Of a stretch of 42,379 nucleotides of DNA, positions 15,949-23,185 are shown piece after piece; the first letter of the stretch is position 1; each line of letters opens with the position of its first letter. Origin of the DNA: Verrucomicrobiota bacterium (lineage in GTDB: Bacteria > Verrucomicrobiota > Verrucomicrobiia > Limisphaerales > JACRJZ01); the NCBI GenBank assembly GCA_016219875.1, contig JACRJZ010000002.1, positions 1 to 42,379 on the forward strand, given 5' to 3'. The position numbers and the translations under genes were made by a program. The notes below the pieces were generated by a model. It ran no database searches and had not been told where the DNA came from. It saw only the letters and a program-made list of their open reading frames with translations.

Positions 15949-16659
15949 GTGAATCTCCTCCGCTTTGACTCCCCCGCCGCCTGGACCGCCTGCCTCGCCA
16001 GCCTGTGGCGCGACCGGCTGCGCGTGAACCCGCGCTTGCGCCAGTGCCTGCCCGCCGGCAACACCCCCAAGCCCGTCTTCGCGGCGATGCTGGAGAGCGT
16101 GCGCCGCGGCCAGGTTTCCTTCCGCGAAAGCGAAATCTTCATGCTCGACGAATACGGCGACCTTGCGCCCGATGATCCGGGCCGTTGCGCGAACACCGTC
16201 CGCCACTGCCTGGTGGACCATATCGACGTGGGCGCCTTCCAATTCCTTGACACCACCGCGCCGGACCTCGACGCCGTCTGCCGCGCTTACGAAACAGCCA
16301 TCGGTCCCGGCTTCGATCTGGCGATCCTCGGCGTGGGCTTGAACGGGCATCTCGGTTTGAACGAGCCAGGTTCCGCCCCTGGCAGCCTCACGCGCCGCAT
16401 CGAAATGCACCCCGCGTCGGTTGCGGCGTCGCAGCAATATCTCACGCACGCGCACACGCCCACCTGGGGCGCAACCGTGGGTCTGAAGCGGCTGCTGGAG
16501 TCGAAGGAGGTCTGGCTCCTGGCCACCGGCGCGGCCAAGGCCGGAATCGTGCGCCGCCTCATCCACGGCCCGGCGGACATTTCCGTGCCGGCCTCGTTGA
16601 TGCAGCACCATCCGAACTGTTGCCTGTTCCTCGACGCGGATGCCGTGAGCGGATTGTGA
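15949..16659 (+). CDS. Glucosamine-6-phosphate deaminase-like protein
   Basis: The 236-residue protein starts at a GTG 14 bp after the preceding stop. It belongs to the NagB/6-phosphogluconolactonase superfamily: LPAGNTPKPVF (phosphate loop, 34-44), MLDEYG (65-70) with the counterpart of E. coli Asp72, and GVGLNGHLGLNEPGS (128-142) with His134 and Glu139. NagB proper converts glucosamine 6-phosphate to fructose 6-phosphate plus ammonia. In E. coli the residue before GH is Asp141; here it is Asn132, which may alter ring opening or specificity, so a galactosamine-6-phosphate or other amino-sugar substrate is possible. It is slightly shorter than E. coli NagB (266). The adjacent oxidoreductase and glycosidases fit amino-sugar catabolism. 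Confidence 0.82.
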   Translation: MNLLRFDSPAAWTACLASLWRDRLRVNPRLRQCLPAGNTPKPVFAAMLESVRRGQVSFRESEIFMLDEYGDLAPDDPGRCANTVRHCLVDHIDVGAFQFLDTTAPDLDAVCRAYETAIGPGFDLAILGVGLNGHLGLNEPGSAPGSLTRRIEMHPASVAASQQYLTHAHTPTWGATVGLKRLLESKEVWLLATGAAKAGIVRRLIHGPADISVPASLMQHHPNCCLFLDADAVSGL

Positions 16660-16728
16660 ATCCGGCGTGTCAGAGTCTGCCTACCCGCCGCATGAACACA
16701 AAGCCGCGCCCCGCCGTCGAAGCTCCGT

Positions 16729-19161
16729 ATGTGTGTCTCACGCTGGCTGGCTTCCGCTCTCGTTCTGCTCACCGCCTCGGTGCTCGCCGCTTCATCTCCA
16801 TCTCCGCCGGTCATCGACGACTGCCGTTACGCCGATGACGCCGCGGCCCGCGCAGCGTGGCAGCCCATGTCCGGTTCGGCAGCGCCGTCCGTGACCAATG
16901 TGAACGGCGCGCTGGCTCTGCGGCTGCCGTGCCTGTTCGCCGGCACCCAGACCGAGCGCGCTTCCTGGGATCGCAAGGGACAACTGGACCTGGGCGAGTG
17001 CCGGGGCGTGCAATTCCAGTTCCACTGCCGGGACACGGCCCCTGTCTCCTACTTCGCCATTTACTTCCAGAGCGGCGACGGCTGGTACACCGCGCCCTTT
17101 TTCCCGGAGTTGCCCGGCTGGAACACCATCACCATCGACAAGGCCGACACCCGCGTCGAAGGCAAGCCCGCCGGCTGGGGCGCGATCAAGGCCATCCGCC
17201 TCTCCGCTTGGCGCGGCGCGAACACGGACACCGAGATGCTCGTGAGCGATTTGCGCCGGGTGGGCACGCTCGGCCAGGACGTGTTCGTGGCGGTCGTACG
17301 GTGCGACTCCGCGGCCCAGAGCCGGCCGGAAGAAGTCCGCAGCGCCGCGCAGTTTGCCGGCAACGTGGTGGAGCTGTTCCAAGAAGCCGGCCTCGGTTGC
17401 GCGACGCTCAGCGACTTGAACCTGGAGGCGGCGAAGTTGCGCCAAGCCCGCTTGGTCGTGCTGCCGCACAATCCCACCCTGCCCGACCGCGCGGTGACGG
17501 AACTGACCCGCTACCTGCACGCGGGCGGCAAGCTCCTCGCGTTTTACGGGCTGCCCGCACCGTTGCGGCCGGTGGTGAAGATCGACGCCGGGCCGTTCGT
17601 GCGGGTGAAAAAATCGGGTGACTTCGCTGCGATGCGCTTCGCCGAGGGCGCGGTGCCGGGAGCGCCCGCCAGCGTGGGTCAAGCTTCTTGGAACATTCAC
17701 GAACCCAAGCCCGTCCCCGGCGCCAGCCGCGTGGTGGCCGAATGGTTCGACAGCGAAGGCCAGCCCACCGGTCGCGCCGCCGTGGTGGCGTCGTCGAACT
17801 GCGTGGAGATGTCGCACGTCTTGTTGACCGACGACCGCGTGAACAAGCGCCGCATGTTGTTGGCGCTGGCCGGCTGGCTCGTGCCGGAGTTGTGGCAGCA
17901 GACGACCGAGGCCGCGATCGCGCGGATCGGCAGCCTGGCTGGCCTTCGCAGTTTCGATGAAGCCGCCGAAGCCATCGCCAAGCAGGGTGCCGACAACGCC
18001 CGCGTAGCTTCCCTGCTCGCCGACGCCAGCAAGTTACGTGAGGCGGCCGTGACAGCCCGTAGCGAGGGCCGTTTTGCCGAAGCCTGCGACCGTGCCGCGG
18101 ACGCCGCGCAGCGCACGATGGACGCCTTCTGCACCGCGCAGCGCCCGCAGGCCGGCGAGTTTCGCGCCTTCTGGTGTCACAGCGCGTTCGGCGTGTCCGG
18201 TCTGGAGTGGGATGCGGCCATCCAGCGGCTCGCGGACAATGGCTTCAATGCGATTTTGCCCAACATGCTTTGGGGCGGGGTGGCTTTCTACAACAGCAAG
18301 GTTCTCCCGGTTTCACCCGAAGTCGCCAAACGCGGCGATCAGATCGCGAAGTGCGTGACCGCCGGCAAGGCGCGCGGGGTGCAGGTCCACGTCTGGAAAG
18401 TGAATTGGAACCTCGGTCGCGCGCCGCAGGAGTTCGTCTCGCGAATGCGGCGTGAGGGCCGACTTCAGGCCAGTTCCAAAGGCAAAGAGGAGCCGTGGCT
18501 CTGCCCGTCGCATCCCGACAACCAAAAACTGGAGATCGCCTCGATGGTCGAGGTCGCGCGCGACTACGACGTGGACGGCATCCACTTCGACTACATTCGC
18601 TACCCGGACGGCGACCACTGTTTTTGCGCCGGCTGTCAGCAGCGCTTTCAGCGAGCAGCCAAGATCAAGCTGCGCCAGTGGCCGCAGGAAGTGTTGACCA
18701 ACGGTCCAACGCGGCAGGCTTGGCTCGACTGGCGCCGCAGCAACATCACCGCGGTCGTCCAAGCCGTGAGCGAACAGGCCCACGCCGCGAAGCCCAAGGT
18801 CAAAATCTCCGCCGCCGTCTTCCGCAACTGGCCGGCCGACCGCGACGGCGTGGGCCAGGACTGGAAACTCTGGTGCGAGCGCGGCTGGCTCGATTTCGTG
18901 TGCCCGATGGACTACACGGAGAACGATCTGCAATTCGCGAACTGGGTGAGGCAGCAGCGGGGCTGGGCCGGCGCGGTGCCGTGCTATCCCGGCATCGGCG
19001 AAAGCGCCACACGTCTGAGCCTCGGCCCCGACCGCGTCATTGGCCAAATCCAGATCACACGCCGCCAGCAGACTGGCGGGTTCGTCATCTTCAACTACGG
19101 CGTCTCCGAAGCGAACGATCTCCTGCCGATGCTGGGCAAAGGCATCACGGCGAAACCATAA
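16729..19161 (+). CDS. Exported GHL10-type glycoside hydrolase-like protein
   Basis: The 810-residue protein has a Sec signal peptide (to about residue 21, VLAASS). It shows a beta-sandwich, carbohydrate-binding-like domain (about 30-180), then a ThuA/glutamine-amidotransferase-like domain (about 185-300, VVLPHNPTLPDRAV, GGKLLAFYG), a helical stretch, and a C-terminal TIM barrel (about 477-800). The barrel begins EFRAFWCHSAFG and contains YDVDGIHFDYIRYP (around 612-625), the hallmark of the GHL10/DUF187 family, followed by DFVCPMDYTEND. Members are predicted extracellular or periplasmic glycosidases; the acidic residues in HFDYIRYP and MDYTE are candidates for catalysis. It is followed after 6 bp by the Tat-exported gene, which suggests co-transcription. 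Confidence 0.82.
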   Translation: MCVSRWLASALVLLTASVLAASSPSPPVIDDCRYADDAAARAAWQPMSGSAAPSVTNVNGALALRLPCLFAGTQTERASWDRKGQLDLGECRGVQFQFHCRDTAPVSYFAIYFQSGDGWYTAPFFPELPGWNTITIDKADTRVEGKPAGWGAIKAIRLSAWRGANTDTEMLVSDLRRVGTLGQDVFVAVVRCDSAAQSRPEEVRSAAQFAGNVVELFQEAGLGCATLSDLNLEAAKLRQARLVVLPHNPTLPDRAVTELTRYLHAGGKLLAFYGLPAPLRPVVKIDAGPFVRVKKSGDFAAMRFAEGAVPGAPASVGQASWNIHEPKPVPGASRVVAEWFDSEGQPTGRAAVVASSNCVEMSHVLLTDDRVNKRRMLLALAGWLVPELWQQTTEAAIARIGSLAGLRSFDEAAEAIAKQGADNARVASLLADASKLREAAVTARSEGRFAEACDRAADAAQRTMDAFCTAQRPQAGEFRAFWCHSAFGVSGLEWDAAIQRLADNGFNAILPNMLWGGVAFYNSKVLPVSPEVAKRGDQIAKCVTAGKARGVQVHVWKVNWNLGRAPQEFVSRMRREGRLQASSKGKEEPWLCPSHPDNQKLEIASMVEVARDYDVDGIHFDYIRYPDGDHCFCAGCQQRFQRAAKIKLRQWPQEVLTNGPTRQAWLDWRRSNITAVVQAVSEQAHAAKPKVKISAAVFRNWPADRDGVGQDWKLWCERGWLDFVCPMDYTENDLQFANWVRQQRGWAGAVPCYPGIGESATRLSLGPDRVIGQIQITRRQQTGGFVIFNYGVSEANDLLPMLGKGITAKP

Positions 19162-19167
19162 AATTCC

Positions 19168-20568
19168 ATGAACACCCATCCTCACACCCGCCGCGAATTT
19201 CTCCGCACCACCGCGCGCAACCTCGCCTTGGCGACGGCGGCCGTGGAAGTTCCTTCCCTGCTCGCCCAAGTTGCGGGCGAGCGTCCACCCCGCGCGCCCG
19301 GCGTCGAAGTGTTGAACCCGCGTGATCGCGTGCCGGTCGGGATCATCATCGACGACTCGACGTGCTTGGTGAACGTGAACCGCTTCGCCATGCCGCAATT
19401 CGACGAGGCGTTCGGCGGGAAGAACAAGACCTACCTCCGAAACTGGCGCGAGTGGCCGGTGGAGATTCCCGATTCGTTTGTGCGCAAGTTCGGTGAGTGG
19501 GCCGCGGCCAGCGGCGTGAAAGGCAAATGGAGCGTGGTGCCGTTCCCGGCGTGCGTGGGCCGGCTCGACCGCACATTGCCGGGCTGGACCCAACGCGAGT
19601 TGAAGGAGAGCCTCGACCTCGTGCGCACGGTCATGATGCCGAACTGGGACATTCATCCCGAAATGGTCACGCACACGCGCGTCATCGACACCAAGACTGG
19701 CCACCCGTATCCCGATCACTCGCTCAAGTTCATGGAGAACTGGGACTGGACCACCGGCAAGTCCGTGGACGAGATCGCCGATTACCAGAGCTACGCGCTG
19801 CGCATTCTCAAGAACGCCGGCCTGACTTGCGAGGGCCTCACCACGCCGGGCGGCTACGGCAGCAGCGCCCGGCCGCAACTGGCCCAAGCCACGCTCCAGG
19901 CGGTGCGCGAAGTCTTCGGCGCGGAGGTGCCGCACTACTTCCGCGACCTCCACGATCGCGGCACCGAGAGCGTGGCACCGCGCGTCGAGTACGCGAGCGG
20001 CCTCGATGGCTCCGATCCGCGCTGCGTCGTGAGCATCCTGGCTTGCACGGGCGATTGGACCGGCGGCTGGGACAACACCCCGCCCGGCGGCGCGGACAAG
20101 TTCATCACGGAAGACTTGCAGCACGGGCGAATGGTGGAAGTGATCACGCGCGGCGAGCCAGCGCTGATGCTGGCGCACTGGACGGGCGTGTATTGGAACG
20201 GTCAGGAACTGGGCTTCAAGATTTTCCAGGAAGTCGTCCGCCGGCTGCACGCGCGCTTCGACAATTTGATCTGGATGAAGCTGTGCGAAGTCGCGCGATA
20301 CTGGGCCGCCAAAGAACTGACGCGCCTCGAGCGGCACGGAAACTTAGTGAGCTTCCAGGCGCCGTTCGCCTGTGCGGAATTCACAGTGCGGATGCAGACC
20401 GACGCCCAGGGAGCGCCGCGGCTGCGCCAGCGTGAAGCGTTGGTTCCGCTGGCGGAAGTCTCGTCCGCGCGCAAACTGGCGCCAAACACCTGGCACCGTC
20501 ACGAGAAAGTCGTCACGGTGTGCTTCGCGCTGGCGAAGGGCCGGTCGGAATTGGAGTTCGGGGCGTGA
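19168..20568 (+). CDS. Tat-exported protein of unknown function
   Basis: The 466-residue protein opens with a twin-arginine signal (TRREFLRTTARNLALATAA), so it is exported folded, possibly with a cofactor. The core starts VPVGIIIDDSTCLVN (about 56-70). A DD pair after a hydrophobic strand is reminiscent of the metal-binding start of polysaccharide deacetylases, and several later His/Asp residues (DIHPEMVTHTR, YPDHSLKFMENWDW) could bind metal. I do not recognise the complete NodB motif set, so deacetylase is only a possibility. It starts 6 bp after the GHL10-like gene, which points to joint action on an extracellular polysaccharide. Confidence 0.75.
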   Translation: MNTHPHTRREFLRTTARNLALATAAVEVPSLLAQVAGERPPRAPGVEVLNPRDRVPVGIIIDDSTCLVNVNRFAMPQFDEAFGGKNKTYLRNWREWPVEIPDSFVRKFGEWAAASGVKGKWSVVPFPACVGRLDRTLPGWTQRELKESLDLVRTVMMPNWDIHPEMVTHTRVIDTKTGHPYPDHSLKFMENWDWTTGKSVDEIADYQSYALRILKNAGLTCEGLTTPGGYGSSARPQLAQATLQAVREVFGAEVPHYFRDLHDRGTESVAPRVEYASGLDGSDPRCVVSILACTGDWTGGWDNTPPGGADKFITEDLQHGRMVEVITRGEPALMLAHWTGVYWNGQELGFKIFQEVVRRLHARFDNLIWMKLCEVARYWAAKELTRLERHGNLVSFQAPFACAEFTVRMQTDAQGAPRLRQREALVPLAEVSSARKLAPNTWHRHEKVVTVCFALAKGRSELEFGA

Positions 20569-20631
20569 ACGCAAGCCTCCCTGCGGGAAGCCGCTCGCCA
20601 AGGCGTCTGCCCGATTGCAGAGTCCCATCGT

Positions 20632-20844
20632 ATGCGAACGATCCATGCGGTCATTCAAAATGACGGCGAGTGGTTCATCGCGCGCTGCCTGGACGTGCCA
20701 GTCACGACCCAAGGCCGGACGCTGGCCGCCGCAAAGAAGGACCTCCGGAAGGCGGTTGAGTTGTACTTTGAAACCTGGGGCGTGCCCCAGGCATCGAAGG
20801 CGGTCAAAGAAGTGTATCTCACCAGCATGGAAGTCGCGGCATGA
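20632..20844 (+). CDS. hicB: HicB-family antitoxin
   Basis: This 70-residue protein fits the small HicB fold: VIQNDGEWFIARCLDVPVTTQGRTLAAAKKDL, with the usual beta-beta-beta-alpha core in which the strand 'xxGxFxAxCxD' is followed by 'QG-T-xxA-xxxL'. It lacks the C-terminal DNA-binding domain of longer HicB proteins. HicB neutralises the HicA mRNA interferase. Its stop overlaps the ATG of the toxin frame (ATGA at 20841-20844), the normal coupling for these pairs, here in the order hicB-hicA. Confidence 0.85.
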   Translation: MRTIHAVIQNDGEWFIARCLDVPVTTQGRTLAAAKKDLRKAVELYFETWGVPQASKAVKEVYLTSMEVAA

Positions 20845-21067
20845 GCCGGCATCTTCCCTCTCGGGCCGTGAATTGATTCGTGCCCTGCCGCGTGCCGGTT
20901 TCGACGTGCTTCGGCAAAAGGGCAGCCAAGTCTCCCTCGAAAGGCGTAGTGCGGAAGGTTACTGGCGCACCGTCGTCCCGCTGCATCGCGAAACCCGTCC
21001 CGGCACCTTGAGCGACATCCTCAACCAGACCGGTCTGAGCAAGGAAGACTTGCTGGGACTGCTTTGA
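20841..21067 (+). pseudogene. hicA: HicA-family toxin, frameshifted and lacking the active-site histidine
   Basis: From ATG 20841, overlapping the hicB stop, the frame reads MSRHLPSRAVN and stops. The HicA sequence continues in another frame as SGRELIRALPRAGFDVLRQKGSQ, then WRTVVPLHRETRPGTLSDILNQTGLSKEDLLGLL. One missing base near 20860 would restore MSRHLPS-SGRELIRAL, a normal HicA start. Only a TTG at 20873, inside the first helix, could start the second frame directly. HicA toxins are small double-stranded-RNA-binding-fold ribonucleases whose catalytic histidine follows a Gly-Ser/Gly-Gly turn (GSNH in E. coli, GGH in Thermus). Here the turn reads GSQV, so the histidine is absent too. Both changes point to an inactivated toxin. 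Confidence 0.7.
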
Positions 21068-21154
21068 GGTCAGAGTCCTCCCGAAGCTGGAGCAGCGCGG
21101 CCTGGCTCTCCGATGCTGACGGATACTTGAGAGGGGATGCCATCGGCAAGGGCT

Positions 21155-22978
21155 TTACGTCTTCTGCGCCGCCTTCGCCCAGGTGTCTTTGAGGGTGATG
21201 GTGCGGTTGAAGACGGGCTGGCCGGGTCGTGCGTCGGCATCGAGCGCGAAGTAGCCGAGGCGCTCGAATTGGTAGCGCTCAGTCGGCTGCGCGTCCTTCA
21301 GGCTCGGTTCGCACTTGGCGGTGACGACTTCAAGCGAATGCGGATTGAGGAAACTCTTGAAGTCGCCGCCCGCGTCCGGCTCCGGCACGGTGAAGAGCCG
21401 GTCGTAGAGGCGCACCTCGGCATCAAGGGCGTGCGCGGCGCTCACCCAATGGATCGTGCCCTTGACTTTGCGACTGGCGGTCGGGCCGCCGGTCTTGCTG
21501 CCAAGATCGGCAGTGCAGCGCAACTCGGTGATGTGGCCGGCGGCGTCCTTCACCACTTCGTCGCACTGGATGATGTAGGCGTACTTGAGGCGCACCTCGC
21601 CGCCGGGACGGAGGCGGAAATACTTCGGCGGCGGCGTTTCCTTGAAGTCGTCCTGCTCGATGAAAAGAGTGCGACTGAAAGGAACTTTGCGTGTACCGGC
21701 GGCTGAGTTTTCAGGATTGTTGACGGCATCGAGTTCCTCGGTCTGGCCTTCGGGATAGTTGGTGATGACGACCTTGATGGGCCGCAACACGGCGAGCCGG
21801 CGCAGGGCGCGCATGTTCAAGTCTTCGCGGATGGCGTGTTCCAGCACGGCCACGTCCGTGAGGCCGTTGTACTTGGTGATGCCGATGTGGTAGGCGAAGG
21901 CCCGCAACGCCTCCGGCGTGACGCCGCGGCGACGAAGGCCGGAGATCGTCGGCAGGCGCGGGTCGTCCCAGCCCGTGACGAGGTGTTCGTTCACGAGTTG
22001 GAGGAGCTTGCGCTTGCTCATGATCGTGTAGCCGAGGCTCAAGCGGGCGAACTCGAACTGGTGCGGCAGCGGGCGCGGGAGGTGAAGCGACTCCAGAATC
22101 CAGTCGTAGAGCGGGCGATGCACCTCAAACTCCAGCGTGCAGATCGAGTGCGTGATGCCTTCGATGTAATCGCTCAGGCAGTGGGCGAAGTCGTACATCG
22201 GGTACACGCACCACTTGTTGCCGGTGTGATGGTGTTCGGAGTGGCGGATGCGATAGAGCACCGGGTCGCGCAGCCAGATGTTCGGCGAGGCCATGTCGAT
22301 CTTCGCGCGCAAGGTGCGGGCGCCGTCCGGGAACTCGCCGTTCTTCATGCGGAGGAAGAGGTCGAGGTTCTCCTCCACGCCGCGGTCACGGAACGGGCTG
22401 TCTTGGCCGGGCCGGTCGGGGGAGCCCCGGTAGGTGTCGGTGTCGCCGGGCGAAAGGTCGCACACGTAAGCCTTGCCCAGGCGGACGAGCTGCAGCGCGA
22501 ACTGGAAAATCTGATCAAAGTAGTCGGAGGCGAAGAACGGCTCCAGGTCCGGCGTCGAGGATCGAGGGCCGAGAGTTGAGGGCACCACGGCCGCGAGATG
22601 GAAATCCGTCTTCCCGTTCACGCTCTGCGTTTCCGGCATCTGGCCTTTGGGTTTCAGACCCAGCTTGTCGTCGGCCCAACCACCGATGAGCCACTTCACG
22701 TCCTGGATGATGGACTCGACGTATTCGACGTCTTCCTTGGCCGGGTTGGTGTCGTCCATGCGCAAGTTGCAGAGGCCGCCGAACTCGTGGGCGATGCCGA
22801 AGTTCAGGCAGATGCTCTTGGCGTGGCCGATGTGCAAGTAACCGTTCGGCTCCGGCGGGAAACGGGTGTGGACTTTCGTGTGCCGGCCCGCGGCGAGGTC
22901 GGCGGCGACGATGTCGCGGATGAAATCCGACGGGGCGGGCGCGGCGGCCCCGGCGACGGTGTTGTTTTGGTCGGTCAT
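21155..22978 (-). CDS. glnS: Glutaminyl-tRNA synthetase
   Basis: ATP-dependent charging of tRNA-Gln with glutamine, cytoplasmic. The start at ATG 22978 gives 607 residues ([10 protein letters not shown]); the upstream extension of the frame is low-quality. Class I motifs are clear: [12 protein letters not shown] (HIGH at 48-51) and MSKRKL (KMSKS counterpart near 319). GlnRS-specific stretches include [62 protein letters not shown] and, in the C-terminal barrel domain, [26 protein letters not shown]. coli GlnRS has 554 residues; much of the extra length is an insert before ASDYFDQ, part of which is encoded by a heptamer repeat (22554-22583). The presence of glnS implies direct glutaminylation. 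It converges on the hicBA remnant. Confidence 0.97.
   Translation of the reverse strand: MTDQNNTVAGAAAPAPSDFIRDIVAADLAAGRHTKVHTRFPPEPNGYLHIGHAKSICLNFGIAHEFGGLCNLRMDDTNPAKEDVEYVESIIQDVKWLIGGWADDKLGLKPKGQMPETQSVNGKTDFHLAAVVPSTLGPRSSTPDLEPFFASDYFDQIFQFALQLVRLGKAYVCDLSPGDTDTYRGSPDRPGQDSPFRDRGVEENLDLFLRMKNGEFPDGARTLRAKIDMASPNIWLRDPVLYRIRHSEHHHTGNKWCVYPMYDFAHCLSDYIEGITHSICTLEFEVHRPLYDWILESLHLPRPLPHQFEFARLSLGYTIMSKRKLLQLVNEHLVTGWDDPRLPTISGLRRRGVTPEALRAFAYHIGITKYNGLTDVAVLEHAIREDLNMRALRRLAVLRPIKVVITNYPEGQTEELDAVNNPENSAAGTRKVPFSRTLFIEQDDFKETPPPKYFRLRPGGEVRLKYAYIIQCDEVVKDAAGHITELRCTADLGSKTGGPTASRKVKGTIHWVSAAHALDAEVRLYDRLFTVPEPDAGGDFKSFLNPHSLEVVTAKCEPSLKDAQPTERYQFERLGYFALDADARPGQPVFNRTITLKDTWAKAAQKT
22554..22583. 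repeat. Heptamer tandem repeat inside glnS
   Basis: On the plus strand the units read GTCGAGG, ATCGAGG, GCCGAGA, GTTGAGG and then GC; on the coding strand this is a CCTCGAY-type heptamer. It is translated in frame as about ten residues ([12 protein letters not shown]) inside a region with no counterpart in E. coli GlnRS. Period and unit number match the repeats at 11888 and 25103. Confidence 0.7.
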
Positions 22979-23070
22979 GTTCGCAAAAAAAACTTGCCGC
23001 GGAACGTAGCAAAGCGCGGCGGGCGTGGGTAGGAAATTAGCGGCAACCGCGCAAGGTTTCAGTCTGGGCC

Positions 23071-23141
23071 GGCGAGCGTCGTAGCGCCCCGCCGCTCGCC
23101 GAACTGGAAGGTTTCGTGAAGCCGCAGACGGGGAGGTCTGC
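23071..23141. repeat. Two adjacent intergenic hairpins, REP-like
   Basis: GGCGAGCG (23071-23078) pairs with CGCTCGCC (23093-23100), and GCAGAC (23124-23129) pairs with GTCTGC (23136-23141). Both lie in the 207-bp gap between the divergent glnS and glycosidase genes. The arrangement looks like a mobile palindromic repeat rather than a terminator, since both flanking genes point away. Confidence 0.45.
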
Positions 23142-23185
23142 GCTACTGCCTTGCCTCGCCCGCGCCCGCGCGACATGCTCCCGCC

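Noticed and set aside
18313..20337. 674-codon minus-strand open frame
   Set aside because: It lies opposite two convincing exported proteins and has shadow-type composition.
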